Source of the DNA: Paenibacillus pabuli
Lineage (GTDB): Bacteria; Bacillota; Bacilli; Paenibacillales; Paenibacillaceae
Direction: 5' to 3'
Length of the DNA stretch: 64,000 nucleotides
Assembly (NCBI RefSeq): GCF_039831995.1
Contig: NZ_JBDOIO010000003.1
Location: 1,240,001-1,304,000 of the forward strand
The translations under genes and the position numbers were made by a program. A model generated the notes under the pieces. It searched no databases. It saw nothing but the letters and a program-made list of their open reading frames with translations, and was not told where the DNA came from. Of this stretch, positions 1 to 9,050 are shown piece after piece; positions within the stretch are counted from its first letter, which is position 1, and every line of letters begins with the position of its first letter.

Positions 1-17
1 TATTCTTGGTTTTGTGG

Positions 18-1172
18 TTAACGAACTTTGGTTCCTGGCCAGCAGCCATCGTATATGCGATCCATCGTGATAACATTGCCATATAAATCGATAATCAGAT
101 CCTTGGCCCGGTGCGCATGTCTCATCTCAATCCAGTATCGGTTCTCCAGCAAGCGGGCAAAATTATCTACCAAAAACAGCAAGCGGTTTTCACTATGAAT
201 CAGTTCCTTGCCCAGTACCTGCGGCAGCCAGATCGCCCCGTTCGAATTGAAGCGATTGGAATAATCACGTACCTCTGAAATAGGTGCAATATCAGCTTCC
301 TCAAGCTTGGTCCAGAACGTATCGGCATCGCTTCGTACTTCAGCGAGATCAATGCCGACAATCGGCAGATATTGGTGTTCGGGTTGGCTACCCAGCTGTT
401 CTTTCAAGTGACTGAACACGAACGGCCAAACATCAGCCTCGATCTCACTACCCCACTTTTTCCAGAAGCGGGCCAGATTGTTTTTCCGGTTGAAATTTCG
501 ATGAATGCCGCTGCTGCGCTCCCAGTGATAGGCGCGAATATTTGGATTAATGACCGTATCATATCCGGCAGCCCGTGCACGCATCTGGTAATCAAAATCC
601 TCGTATCCGTTAAAGAATTTCTCATCCAAGGTACCGATCGTTTCGTAGACTTCCCGCTTCATGCCGAACATGGCGAACACAACCAGTTGTACCGAAAATG
701 TTTCTTTTGGAATATCTTCAGGGGATGCATTCAGGAAAAGATGCCGGCCAATGGTGTCCGCAAATGCAATCCCACAGTGCTGTACGCCTCCGGTTTGCGG
801 ATACAGCAGTACACCGCCAATCATGCCGATTGTAATATCGCTATCCAACGTCTCTCTCATCATGGTCTGCCAATCCGGCTGCAGAATGGTGTCGGAATCC
901 AGGAAGAATATATAATCTCCCTCAGCTCGCCGCAGTGCACTGTTAATGGACACCGCGCAACCGAGTGGAAAATCATGCTGCAGAATTTCAATCGTTACCC
1001 CTTCTCGAACTTCCTGCTTCAGTTTCTCCAGATGTTGAAAAACGGCCGAGCCGGAACCATCGTTGATGAAGATAATCTGTGTAGACGGGCTTACCGTCCG
1101 AAGCAGTGAATCGGTGAACAGGTTCAGAATGTTATAATCCTGGTTAACTGGCACAATAATTGTATAAAGCAT
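18..1172 (-). CDS. Glycosyltransferase family 2 protein
   Basis: A 384-residue GT-A fold glycosyltransferase that probably transfers a sugar from a nucleotide-sugar donor to a cell-surface or secreted acceptor. The N-terminus (TIIVPVNQD) is the usual first beta strand of GT2 enzymes. Near residue 90 FFLDSDT is the metal-binding DxD region. Near residue 190 GYEDFDYQMR matches the G-x-E-D-x-D acceptor or base motif of the rhamnosyltransferase-like branch. No signal peptide or membrane segment is seen, so it acts in the cytosol. The C-terminal 130 residues are not recognised. ATG start with a good AGGAGGG site just upstream. It lies alone at the window edge, so its operon downstream is unknown. 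Family assignment is firm; donor and acceptor are unknown. Confidence 0.85.
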   Translation of the reverse strand: MLYTIIVPVNQDYNILNLFTDSLLRTVSPSTQIIFINDGSGSAVFQHLEKLKQEVREGVTIEILQHDFPLGCAVSINSALRRAEGDYIFFLDSDTILQPDWQTMMRETLDSDITIGMIGGVLLYPQTGGVQHCGIAFADTIGRHLFLNASPEDIPKETFSVQLVVFAMFGMKREVYETIGTLDEKFFNGYEDFDYQMRARAAGYDTVINPNIRAYHWERSSGIHRNFNRKNNLARFWKKWGSEIEADVWPFVFSHLKEQLGSQPEHQYLPIVGIDLAEVRSDADTFWTKLEEADIAPISEVRDYSNRFNSNGAIWLPQVLGKELIHSENRLLFLVDNFARLLENRYWIEMRHAHRAKDLIIDLYGNVITMDRIYDGCWPGTKVR

Positions 1173-1366
1173 GGGATCCCTCCTACTTGGATATGATGGA
1201 ATGCGTTCAAGCTGTTCACTCTGGAAAATATGTCTGGATACCAGCCTCCTTGTTCCGAATTTGCTGTCTTAATTTGGTAATGTTTTGGATCTACTAGAAA
1301 TTTATATCATTTCTTGTAATTATGAAATCTCAAATTCTGAACTCTATTAATATTTGAATATGATCC

Positions 1367-1422
1367 AAAAAAAACACCCCTGGAGTGATCCCGCACTGTA
1401 AACGCGGTTGAATCTCCAGAGG
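1367..1422 (-). terminator. Rho-independent terminator of the BNR_4 gene
   Basis: On the minus strand a 9-bp stem (CCTCTGGAG pairing with CTCCAGGGG, one G-T pair) closes a long loop and is followed by a run of eight T. It begins about 20 bases after the stop of the upstream gene. Confidence 0.7.
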
Positions 1423-1443
1423 TACTTTTCAGAAGTGAACAGA

Positions 1444-2727
1444 TTAGTTTCTGCCGTAATAAAGCTTGCGATTGGTGACATCCACCAGGTACAGGATGTC
1501 GACACCATTGGCATTACGCTCAACACTGAGCCTTTCGATCGGCTTGCCGGAAGCAATCGACGTTTGGGTCCATCCGCCATTGCCGTCCGGAACCGCCATA
1601 TATGCGCGGTCTGTACCGCTATATTTCGTATAGTAGACACGAACATTCGACCCCGTCCACGTAATATCAATTCCTGCTCTCGTTGCCGTGGCATTATATA
1701 CCGTCTGCTGCGTCCATCCTCCTGCATCATAAGAAGCATACTTCACGGAGAAGTTCGGGCTTCCTTCCTCACGGTATCGGTAAACAATCTTCGGATTCCC
1801 AGCTGAATCTACAGCAAGCTTGGCGCTCTGGATTCCCGGACCCCCTGGATCGCCTCCATCCTTGACATAGACCTCAGTTGATGCAAACGGCTGGACGATA
1901 TCCACATTACTAAGCGAAACCGGTGCAGATATGACACTGCCATCTGCTTTATAGAAGGTACCTGTCGAAGGTCTGTATTTTACGTAAGACAAATCATGAC
2001 GGAGTGCGCTCGAAACAAAAGTAGACCATTCAAACAAGATGTGTAAGTCGCCTTGCGCATCGAAAACCAGATCATTGGGATAGAATGACCGACCTGCATT
2101 GGCACCGACGATCGCGACTTGGCTCCAGCTGGACTGCGCATTATTCCAGCGATACAAAATTCCCGGGCGATATCCCGTTAAGTCATCGCTTGATCGGATC
2201 AGAAGATAAACATCACCATTCGGTGCTGTTGTCATAACAGGGTATGTCCCCTTGAAGGTTGAGAAGGAAGGCATATCGGAAGAATGATTTTGTGGGGCGC
2301 CTCCAACGGTATCCGACCTGAAGTAACGCCAGCTGTCGTTGTGCATGGAAGCAAAGACATGAAATCGGCCGCTGCCGTCGCGGGCTATGGAAGGTTGATT
2401 GTGCCCAATGTCATCGCTATACTGGGCAACGGTACTGCCATTCATCACCGGAATGTTGGACCACGCTCCTGATCCATCCCGCCTTGCAATATTTACCGTA
2501 TGTGTGTTCTCTGAGCCTCCCGGGCCGTTGTAAGCCAAGTACGCATACTCATTTCCCGTGCCATATGTCTCAAGCGGCGTCCACCATCCCGCCTGATTGC
2601 TAGAATCCATGGCATAAGGTACCTCTGTGAGTGATGCTGCCGCCAGACCAGTACTCGTTGGCAGTACGGATATGAGCAGCGCGGCAACGGCGCCTATCTT
2701 CCAAAACCTGCTTTTTCCCAAGATCAT
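1444..2727 (-). CDS. Secreted BNR_4-type beta-propeller protein
   Basis: A 427-residue exported protein. Residues 1-30 form a Sec signal peptide (charged start, hydrophobic core, cleavage near TGLAAA). The remainder looks like a beta-propeller of the BNR_4 type. The stretch DDIGHNQPSIARDG near residues 110-125, followed by FHVFASMHN, is typical of that family, which also includes ulvan-lyase-like polysaccharide lyases (PL24/PL25). It may therefore cut or bind an extracellular polysaccharide; activity is inference. A cre-like box lies about 65 bases upstream of the start, suggesting catabolite repression, in line with a glycan-use role. Monocistronic, with its own terminator. Family call is good, substrate unknown. 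Confidence 0.7.
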   Translation of the reverse strand: MILGKSRFWKIGAVAALLISVLPTSTGLAAASLTEVPYAMDSSNQAGWWTPLETYGTGNEYAYLAYNGPGGSENTHTVNIARRDGSGAWSNIPVMNGSTVAQYSDDIGHNQPSIARDGSGRFHVFASMHNDSWRYFRSDTVGGAPQNHSSDMPSFSTFKGTYPVMTTAPNGDVYLLIRSSDDLTGYRPGILYRWNNAQSSWSQVAIVGANAGRSFYPNDLVFDAQGDLHILFEWSTFVSSALRHDLSYVKYRPSTGTFYKADGSVISAPVSLSNVDIVQPFASTEVYVKDGGDPGGPGIQSAKLAVDSAGNPKIVYRYREEGSPNFSVKYASYDAGGWTQQTVYNATATRAGIDITWTGSNVRVYYTKYSGTDRAYMAVPDGNGGWTQTSIASGKPIERLSVERNANGVDILYLVDVTNRKLYYGRN

Positions 2728-2789
2728 TCGCCTCCTTCATGATTGGTGTAACATGAATTCGTAGAGAAAGGATCCCCGGCCGGGAATAA

Positions 2790-2803
2790 TTAAAGCGCTT
2801 ACA
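2790..2803. promoter_or_regulatory. cre-like CcpA box
   Basis: TTAAAGCGCTTACA matches the CcpA consensus TGWAARCGYTWNCW at 13 of 14 positions on the plus strand. It sits upstream of the secreted BNR_4 gene, where CcpA would repress in the presence of preferred sugars. Confidence 0.55.
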
Positions 2804-2981
2804 GTTTGCTGGGTGCTTGTTAGCGCCATCATCATGGTAACATGAGTTTTCTGTTGAACGTTATATACAAAATCATGTTTTTGATAGAACAAAATTTTGA
2901 TATTCAAGCTTCAAAACAAAATGGAATAGAACAATTCATCTATTACGGTTTTGCTAAACGTTTTCGAGAGATTCAATCGCC

Positions 2982-3012
2982 AAAAAGACTGAATGGATTT
3001 ACCATTCAGTCT
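2982..3012 (-). terminator. Terminator overlapping the LysR stop codon
   Basis: A perfect 11-bp stem (AGACTGAATGG / CCATTCAGTCT) with a 5-base loop, followed by five T on the minus strand. The first arm encodes the last codons of the LysR gene and its stop codon begins the loop. Confidence 0.8.
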
Positions 3013-3886
3013 CCTTCGCTCCCAGGTTCGTGACAAATTGACGTAATGCATGAGATACCCATTTCCGCGTGTGAATGACTAACTGGATTTCGAGTCTGAA
3101 TTCGCCATGTTCCAGCGGCAATACCGTAAGTTCCTCCCGCCGAATCTCATCTAGCGCGATCATTTGAGGCAAAAGGGAGATACCCGATCCTGCCATAATG
3201 CTTCGTTTAATCGCCTCAGGACTTCCGAGTTCCAGCCCCACTTTGTAAGGAATACCGTTTGTTCTCAGTACCCTCTCCAACAGCTGTCTGTAGTTGCAGG
3301 TATCCTCGGGCATAATCCATTCTTCGTCCGCCAGATCACCCAGTTCAATTTTTGGCTTCTTCGCAAGGGGATGATCCGTGTTAACGATGAGGACAAGCGG
3401 CTCTTCCCGAATGGTAATCCACTGCAAGCCTGATTCGGATGAAGCATTCGCCAGAATAAGGCCCACATCCGCCTCTCCTTCTTTTACTTTCTGCAAAATC
3501 ATGTCTTCCCGATCCGTCTGCAGCCGAATACCCAGTTCAGGATACTGCTTGCGTGTGGTCTGAATCGGGGCAGGAAGAAAGTAGGAAGCCAATGAATCCA
3601 TGGTTGCGATCGTAAGGGAACCGCCGCCCTGCTTGGTCAGCTTCTCCTGTGAATGTTCATATATCTCCAGGAGTTGTCCGGATAGCTTAAACAATTCCTC
3701 CCCTGCTGAAGTAAGTCGGATTTTATTGTTATTGTAACGTTCGAATAATTTGACCTGATAGATTTTTTCCAGCTTTTGAATCTGGGTCGTTACACTCGAC
3801 TGTGCATAGCCAAGCTCTTCTGCCGCCTTGGTGAAACTTTGCCGCACGGCTACTTCACGAAAGGTTTGAAAATAATTCAGATCCAT
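2999..3886 (-). CDS. LysR-family transcriptional regulator
   Basis: A 295-residue LTTR. Residues 1-60 are the winged helix (MDLNYFQTF, then AEELGYAQSSVTTQIQKLE), and residues 90-290 are the type 2 periplasmic-binding-like effector domain. A longer ORF exists upstream, but the ATG at 3886 is preferred because it gives the canonical LTTR start and has a GGTAGTAGGA site. It is divergent from the dapA-type gene, 123 bases apart, with a palindrome between them, so it probably controls that gene and itself. The effector is not predictable. The position next to a DHDPS-family aldolase, not in a lysine operon, suggests a catabolic or stress-specific inducer, but this is inference. Confidence 0.85.
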   Translation of the reverse strand: MDLNYFQTFREVAVRQSFTKAAEELGYAQSSVTTQIQKLEKIYQVKLFERYNNNKIRLTSAGEELFKLSGQLLEIYEHSQEKLTKQGGGSLTIATMDSLASYFLPAPIQTTRKQYPELGIRLQTDREDMILQKVKEGEADVGLILANASSESGLQWITIREEPLVLIVNTDHPLAKKPKIELGDLADEEWIMPEDTCNYRQLLERVLRTNGIPYKVGLELGSPEAIKRSIMAGSGISLLPQMIALDEIRREELTVLPLEHGEFRLEIQLVIHTRKWVSHALRQFVTNLGAKETEW

Positions 3887-3933
3887 GTTCCTACTACCTT
3901 CCTTATCAAAATAATCGATAACACTCATCATCT

Positions 3934-3951
3934 ATTATAGTTAACTATGAT
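3934..3951. promoter_or_regulatory. Candidate LysR operator
   Basis: A near palindrome with a perfect 12-bp core ATAGTTAACTAT at 3937-3948, lying between the divergent LysR and dapA-type genes. LTTR boxes are often AT-rich dyads in this place. Confidence 0.5.
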
Positions 3952-4009
3952 GCCAATTCCCATGGTAAAGTGAATTTAATGTCATTTCAACATAAATGGA
4001 GGCCATATT

Positions 4010-4906
4010 ATGCTAACCGAACAACAGATTCAAGGTATTTATGTACCGGTAATCACCCCTTTTACGAAGGATAATCAGCTCGATATCCCTTCCTTTCGGA
4101 ACTACATCACACATATGGCAAATAGCGGAATTCATGGTTTGGTTATTAACGGCACGACTGGAGAGTCACCTACAGTTTCATGGGATGAAGTGGAGCAGCT
4201 TGTTCAAGTCACGAAGGAAACTCTGATAAGCATAAATAAAACGATACCCATCGTCGTTGGAACCGGAACCAACGATACAGCATCAACGGTCAAGCGAACA
4301 CAAAAGGCTGGTGAACTTGGTGCCGATGCTGTTCTTGTCGTAACTCCCTACTACAACAGACCGACAGAGGAAGGCATATTTGAGCACTTTAGAGTGACTG
4401 CCGAAGTGGGAGTGCCCATCATTGTATATGAAATTCCAGCACGCACGGGTGTCCGTGTCTCTGTGGATACGATGAAGAAAATAATGAACTTAAATGGGGT
4501 CATTGGCCTTAAGGACAGTACCAACGGCATTGAATTAATGTCGGAGCTGGTACGCAGCGGATCCAAACCGATCCTGTGCGGGGATGATTCATTCTTTTAC
4601 GATATGTTAAGTGAGGGAGCTGCTGGTGGCATGCTGGCATCTGCCAATATTAACACGCAGCAATTCATTGAAGTGTATGACCGCTTCATAGCTGGTGACA
4701 AGGATGGCTCCCGTGAGCTGTTCAATGGGCTCGCTCCTTTTATTGATCACCTCTTTGCAGAGCCGGCTCCTGCCATGCTCAAATGGCTGCTTGTCAATCA
4801 AGGGATCATTACTTCCGATCAACTGCGCCTGCCGCTCATGCCGGCATCGGAGCAATTAAAAGCCAAGATGGATCAATACATGGTGAGCAGTAACGCAGTA
4901 GGTTAG
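4010..4906 (+). CDS. dapA: Dihydrodipicolinate synthase family aldolase
   Basis: A 298-residue class I aldolase of the DapA/NAL superfamily. In lysine synthesis DapA condenses pyruvate with aspartate semialdehyde. All key residues are present: the GTTGE pyruvate-carboxylate motif (48-52), the tyrosine pair at 114-115, YEIPARTG (140-147, with Arg145), and the Schiff-base lysine Lys168 in GLKDS. Length is normal. Start supported by GGAGG seven bases upstream. It stands alone behind its own terminator and next to a LysR gene, not with dapB, asd or dapG, so it may be a second, specialised copy or a related pyruvate aldolase. The family is certain, the substrate less so. Confidence 0.8.
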   Translation: MLTEQQIQGIYVPVITPFTKDNQLDIPSFRNYITHMANSGIHGLVINGTTGESPTVSWDEVEQLVQVTKETLISINKTIPIVVGTGTNDTASTVKRTQKAGELGADAVLVVTPYYNRPTEEGIFEHFRVTAEVGVPIIVYEIPARTGVRVSVDTMKKIMNLNGVIGLKDSTNGIELMSELVRSGSKPILCGDDSFFYDMLSEGAAGGMLASANINTQQFIEVYDRFIAGDKDGSRELFNGLAPFIDHLFAEPAPAMLKWLLVNQGIITSDQLRLPLMPASEQLKAKMDQYMVSSNAVG

Positions 4907-4938
4907 ATCCCATAATGAACTACATTAATAGACATTAC

Positions 4939-4963
4939 AAAAGCCGCAGATCTGCGGCTTTTT
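4939..4963 (+). terminator. Terminator of the dapA-type gene
   Basis: Perfect 24-base palindrome built on AAAAGCCGCAGA, ending in five T. Works for the plus strand; the A-run at the left would also let it act on the minus strand. Confidence 0.85.
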
Positions 4964-5027
4964 AGCTTTGCTTTCTGGACAACTGATACAAGAGGTTATA
5001 CAAATAAGGAATACTCTTCCGGCATTC

Positions 5028-5295
5028 TTACTTCGCAACAAAGCCATGATAAAATGTATCCACCACGAGCGCTGCTGCCGACTTTCTGGCAATATCGCCA
5101 CTAATGACCTGCTGCCATGTTAGAAACAGGATGGAATACAGTACATCTACGATCCAAATCCCCTAACAGAATAAGCACTTCGATGAGTTCAGGTATGTAC
5201 TTCTCGCAATTTTCTTCATCCAGTTGGATATTCTACATAGCCTGATTATCAACCTCAATGGCACGTAAGCCCAGATACACCATCAGGTGCTCTCG
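5028..5295 (-). pseudogene. Remnant of a TetR-like regulator C-terminus
   Basis: Not an intact ORF. On the minus strand, reading toward lower coordinates, a frame gives LMVYLGLRAIEVDNQAM, then a stop, then NIQLDEENCEKYIPELIEVL. A shift of frame leads on to DVLYSILFLTWQQVISGD and a tail ending VVDTFYHGFVAK before TAA at 5028-5030. Alternating helical, leucine-rich segments of this kind are typical of the ligand-binding domain of TetR regulators. At least one nonsense change and one frameshift are needed to explain it, and no DNA-binding half is left. The TetR assignment is by pattern only. Confidence 0.4.
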
Positions 5296-5302
5296 GCATA
5301 GT

Positions 5303-5340
5303 AAAACGAACCCAGAGTCCTGATTAGGATCTGAGTTCGT
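5303..5340 (-). terminator. Terminator of the malate carrier gene
   Basis: Long stem (CGAACTCAGATCCT / AGGACTCTGGGTTCG with one or two mismatches) followed by four T on the minus strand, directly after the AEC-family gene. Confidence 0.8.
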
Positions 5341-5345
5341 CACAT

Positions 5346-6308
5346 TTAAACCAGTATGGAAATGAGAATTGGCAATGAGATCAGTGACAGCACCGAGCTC
5401 ATGACAAACGATGATGCCGTCTCCACCTCAAGTGTATCGAACCTGGATGCAATCATGGCAGCTACAGCTGATCCGGGGAAGGACACCAGCAGAATAACCA
5501 TGGTTACGTCCGTGGAGGACAGCCCCATCAGTATGGCAAACATATACGTAAACAACGGCAGAGCAATCACTTTCAACAGCGAAATGCTAATGGCATTCAG
5601 GCTGAATTTGATCCGATTAATACCCACCGTTACCCCAATGGCAAAGAGCGCTGCACCGGACGTAATGCTGCCAATCTGATCAAATGAACTTTGCAGCAGC
5701 TGAGGTGACTGGAAGCCAAAGAGTGTCAGGATCACACCCAGAAGCGGGATGCAGGCAAGCGGTTCTTTCAGGCCATGAATGATGGAATGGACCGTAAGTT
5801 TAAACAAGCTTTCGTCGTGACCGCTCTTCTTGCCTGCTTCCGTTTTCTTCCCGACTGAACTGACAATGGTCGCGATTGGATCAAGCAACGCATTGACTAC
5901 AATGCCCGTAATCGCAATTGGAATAGTGACTTCAGCAGCCCCGAACAGGTTACCCAGAACCGGAATTCCCATAAATGCAAACGAAGGTTGAGTCGCATTC
6001 AATGAAAAGATCGATGATTGGCTGAGATTCACTTTAAAAATGAAACGCATGACCAGCAATAGTACGACATAGAAGCCGATGATTCCCAGGAATATGGTCA
6101 TGAAGAATGGCCACTTGTCAATCAGCGTCTCTTTTTTCGTCGTAGTGATCCCAATGAACAAATGCGCCGGCAGCGCAAACTTGGTTACCAGTGTATTCAG
6201 GCCTTTGGAGGATGCAGAGTTAAATACTTTAAAATAGCCGCCAAAAAAACCTAGTAAAATTACGAAAAATATCGGAATTAATATGATGAAAATGTCACTT
6301 ACTGACAT
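5346..6308 (-). CDS. AEC-family transporter, probable malate permease
   Basis: A 320-residue integral membrane protein of the auxin efflux carrier (AEC) family with about ten hydrophobic helices in two halves of five. The N-terminal helix starts SDIFIILIPIFFVILLGF. Bacterial AEC proteins next to malic or malolactic enzyme genes (MleP type) carry malate or other dicarboxylates, and here malic enzyme is the next gene upstream in the same orientation. The ORF extends to a TTG, but GGAGG ten bases before the ATG at 6308 fixes the start. A 180-base gap separates it from malic enzyme, so it may be co-transcribed or have its own promoter. The substrate is inferred from context. Confidence 0.75.
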   Translation of the reverse strand: MSVSDIFIILIPIFFVILLGFFGGYFKVFNSASSKGLNTLVTKFALPAHLFIGITTTKKETLIDKWPFFMTIFLGIIGFYVVLLLVMRFIFKVNLSQSSIFSLNATQPSFAFMGIPVLGNLFGAAEVTIPIAITGIVVNALLDPIATIVSSVGKKTEAGKKSGHDESLFKLTVHSIIHGLKEPLACIPLLGVILTLFGFQSPQLLQSSFDQIGSITSGAALFAIGVTVGINRIKFSLNAISISLLKVIALPLFTYMFAILMGLSSTDVTMVILLVSFPGSAVAAMIASRFDTLEVETASSFVMSSVLSLISLPILISILV

Positions 6309-6490
6309 GTTGGTCAAACCTCCATTTATAATCTGAGCATTTGCAACAATTCAACAAATGACAAAAGATTTTGATGATGTGATATGTTTTTCTCAATTTT
6401 AGGCACAGGCAAGGAATACCTGCACGATTGGACAGGTATTCTCTCGGTGTGACGTATTGTCATATTAAAACAATTGTGTGTTCACGTTCA

Positions 6491-8191
6491 TTAAACTGCT
6501 GCAAGGACGGGTCTATATACAGGATGCCACATAGCTTCCTTAATGGCCTCTTCCACGTTTTCTAGTTTCCGGCGGGCGACGCCGTCTTCTATTGCTGCTT
6601 TGGCTACTGCAACTGCAACTTTGTATGAAACATCCTGTAATTCTTTCACTCTTGGCAGCAGTGGAGCTCCAGGTTCAGAAGAATCCACAGCGCCAGCTAC
6701 CGCGATCGCTGCTGCTGTAAACATATTCTTCGTAAATGTTGAAGCTTTGGATACAATGGCTCCAAGTCCTAGGCCAGGGAAAACAAAAGCATTGTTGGAT
6801 TGACCAATTTCAAACTGAATGTCTTTATACATTACCGGTTCAAATGGGCTGCCTGTCGCGATCAACGCTTTGCCATCCGTCCATTCAATCAGGCTTTTTG
6901 GAGCTGCTTCAGCGAGGGAGGTTGGATTGGACATCGGCATAATGATTGGACGTTCCACATGCTTAGCCATTTCCTTAACAACCTGTTCATTGAAGGCGCC
7001 TGTAACACCAGAAGTACCGATCAGAATGGTCGGTTTAATACGAGTAACAGCTTCCAGCAGATTCACCTGACCCTGTTCATCCAGGTTCCAGTCCTTAATC
7101 TCCTCAGCTTTACGTACATATGGCTTCTGGTATTCAAACAATCCTTCGATCTCGTCCGTCAAAATACCGCGATAGTCGAACGCCCAGAAACGGTTCTCAG
7201 CTTCCTCTTGCGTAAGTCCTTCTTCCATCATGGCGTCTCTGATCTGATCCGCATTACCGATACCGGCAGCGCCTGGACCAAATACAAGTACGCGATGTTC
7301 ACGAAGAGGTACGCCCGTAACCTGAACGCCTGACATCACCGCAGCCAGTGTGACTGCACCCGTTCCTTGAATATCATCATTGAAGGTGAGAAGCTTCTCT
7401 CCATATTTTTGGATGATGTTTCTGGCATTCACACTGCCCATATCTTCCCAGTGAAGCAGCACGTCCGGGAACCATTTGGTAGTCTCTTTCACAAATGCTT
7501 CGATAAACTGATCATACTTCTCGCCGCGAATACGTTCATGACGATTTCCCACATATAATGGATCATTCAGCAATGTAGGGTTGTTGGTTCCAACATCCAG
7601 TACCACAGGAAGTACCCGGCTTGGGTCAACGCCAACTGCAGCGGTGTACACAGCCAGTTTACCGATGGCAATGTTGATCCCGCCTACACCCCAGTCTCCG
7701 ATGCCGAGGATGCTTTCCGAGTCAGTTACCACAATGAGATCCACGTCTCCAGCTTGCAGGCCGCTGTTTCGGAATGCTTCCTCCAGGCCTTCCATATCGT
7801 TAATCGAGAGGTACACTCCGCCAGGTCTGTGATATTGATGGCTATACTCCTGAATCGCTTGCCCGACGGTAGGTGTATATACAATCGGCAGCATTTCACT
7901 AAGATGTTCTTTTAATAAACGGTAAAAAAGGACAATGTTTCGGTTGAACAAGTCATTCAGCATGATGCTTTTCCGCAAATTATCAGATTCATTTTGCAGC
8001 TGCTGATATACCCGGCTCACCTGTTCTTCAATATTTAAAACCATCGGTGGCAAAATGCCGTTCAGGTTAAGTTCTTTTCTCTCTTCTTCGGTAAATGCAA
8101 CGCCCTTGTTCAGAATCGGACTGGATAGAATGTCTTTACCTCTTAATTGTGTTTTCAGATTTCCACTCGAATCAACAAAAAATGTGTTCAT
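6491..8191 (-). CDS. maeA: NAD-dependent malic enzyme
   Basis: A 566-residue enzyme that oxidatively decarboxylates malate to pyruvate with reduction of NAD(P). Seen in the sequence: catalytic tyrosine Tyr105 in [10 protein letters not shown], catalytic lysine Lys178 in AIGKLAVY, metal ligands Glu249-Asp250 in HWEDMG and Asp273 in FNDDIQGTG, and the Rossmann loop [10 protein letters not shown] near residue 307. The VYTPTVG form and overall length fit SfcA/MaeA malic enzymes and not lactic-acid-bacterial malolactic enzymes, which have VYDP at this place. With the AEC carrier downstream it forms a malate uptake and oxidation unit. AAGAAGG precedes the ATG. Cofactor preference (NAD versus NADP) is from family. 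Confidence 0.9.
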   Translation of the reverse strand: MNTFFVDSSGNLKTQLRGKDILSSPILNKGVAFTEEERKELNLNGILPPMVLNIEEQVSRVYQQLQNESDNLRKSIMLNDLFNRNIVLFYRLLKEHLSEMLPIVYTPTVGQAIQEYSHQYHRPGGVYLSINDMEGLEEAFRNSGLQAGDVDLIVVTDSESILGIGDWGVGGINIAIGKLAVYTAAVGVDPSRVLPVVLDVGTNNPTLLNDPLYVGNRHERIRGEKYDQFIEAFVKETTKWFPDVLLHWEDMGSVNARNIIQKYGEKLLTFNDDIQGTGAVTLAAVMSGVQVTGVPLREHRVLVFGPGAAGIGNADQIRDAMMEEGLTQEEAENRFWAFDYRGILTDEIEGLFEYQKPYVRKAEEIKDWNLDEQGQVNLLEAVTRIKPTILIGTSGVTGAFNEQVVKEMAKHVERPIIMPMSNPTSLAEAAPKSLIEWTDGKALIATGSPFEPVMYKDIQFEIGQSNNAFVFPGLGLGAIVSKASTFTKNMFTAAAIAVAGAVDSSEPGAPLLPRVKELQDVSYKVAVAVAKAAIEDGVARRKLENVEEAIKEAMWHPVYRPVLAAV

Positions 8192-8445
8192 TACTCATAG
8201 CCTTCTTTCGTGATGTCTCTTTAGTTTCTTTTTAACACTATATAACTTTAAGTTAGTTGTTAACCTTCCGATGACAATTATATGACTTTTTTTAATTGAT
8301 GTAAACGAAGTTGTGAAACTTTCATGAAAGGAATTTAGTTACCGTTTGATAAATAATATTTATCGATTTGTTGTTATTCAAGAAAATCATTTTATAGCAT
8401 TCTTTGGATTTAAGTTTAGTTATGCTGAACTTATATCGGCATAAG

Positions 8446-8470
8446 AAAAAACCGCATTGCTGCGGTTTCC
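8446..8470 (-). terminator. Terminator of the 130-residue membrane protein gene
   Basis: Stem AAACCGCA / TGCGGTTT with loop GCAA and six T on the minus strand. The remaining 250 bases up to the malic enzyme start are AT-rich promoter DNA in which I see no gene. Confidence 0.8.
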
Positions 8471-8497
8471 GTCAGATGTTTTGTGATCAATGAAGTG

Positions 8498-8890
8498 TTA
8501 CGGGAGGTAAGCATCCTCAACTTCTACCTTCTTCACTCCCCCATGATCTATGTATCTCACGTCAATTTCGCTTCCTCTCTGGAATTTCGGTACATGAATG
8601 ATTGGAATATACGTCTTCACAATGGTTTGAAAGGTCTGACCATCTTCCTGGGTAACTAACAAATCAAGACGCACGCCAGGCCGTCCATCCATGCTGGATG
8701 AAGTCTCAGCGATATTCTGGATGATTGCTACTGCAGGCATTCCGGATTTCAAAATCTCCTTTTTGTCCTGCATCTTCTCTTGACCCGTTCGCAGCCTTTT
8801 GGTGACATTTAGGATCAGAATCAATCCTGTGGTCAGCCCGAACACAACAATTATTGTACCAATGATTAATGTCATTAAAGTTGACGTCAT
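8498..8890 (-). CDS. Small membrane-anchored protein of unknown function
   Basis: 130 residues. One N-terminal membrane helix (about residues 5-28, TLIIGTIIVVFGLTTGLILI), then a charged linker (KRLRTGQEKMQDKKEI), then a beta-rich cytosolic or external domain of about 80 residues. That domain has phrases such as GRPGVRLDLLVTQEDG and FQRGSEIDVRYID, which resemble the DUF3592-like or SHOCT-adjacent small domains often found in Gram-positive membrane proteins. Clear AAGGAGG site. Monocistronic. Function unknown. Confidence 0.65.
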   Translation of the reverse strand: MTSTLMTLIIGTIIVVFGLTTGLILILNVTKRLRTGQEKMQDKKEILKSGMPAVAIIQNIAETSSSMDGRPGVRLDLLVTQEDGQTFQTIVKTYIPIIHVPKFQRGSEIDVRYIDHGGVKKVEVEDAYLP

Positions 8891-8971
8891 TTCATCCTCC
8901 TTAAATGAGACTTCATACAGATTACTTCAAGATTAGATATGATATTCCTGCAAATGTTTCAATAGCGAGCC

Positions 8972-9002
8972 TTGACCTGGTGTGCACACCAGGTTTTATA
9001 AT
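8972..9002 (+). promoter_or_regulatory. MerR-type promoter and operator of the merR-like gene
   Basis: -35 TTGACC (8972-8977) and -10 TATAAT (8997-9002) are separated by 19 bases, the overlong spacing that MerR activators correct by twisting DNA. The spacer carries the perfect dyad ACCTGGTGTGCACACCAGGT. Confidence 0.85.
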
Positions 9003-9050
9003 CATAAGATTGAATATCAAACCAGTCCCTTCACAGAGGAGCAATAGAAC

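Noticed and set aside
372..1109. 245-residue plus-strand frame
   Set aside because: Exactly antisense to the GT2 gene, no ribosome site, no recognisable domain.
2842..3033. 63-residue plus-strand frame
   Set aside because: Lies in AT-rich promoter DNA, runs into the LysR terminator, no ribosome site.
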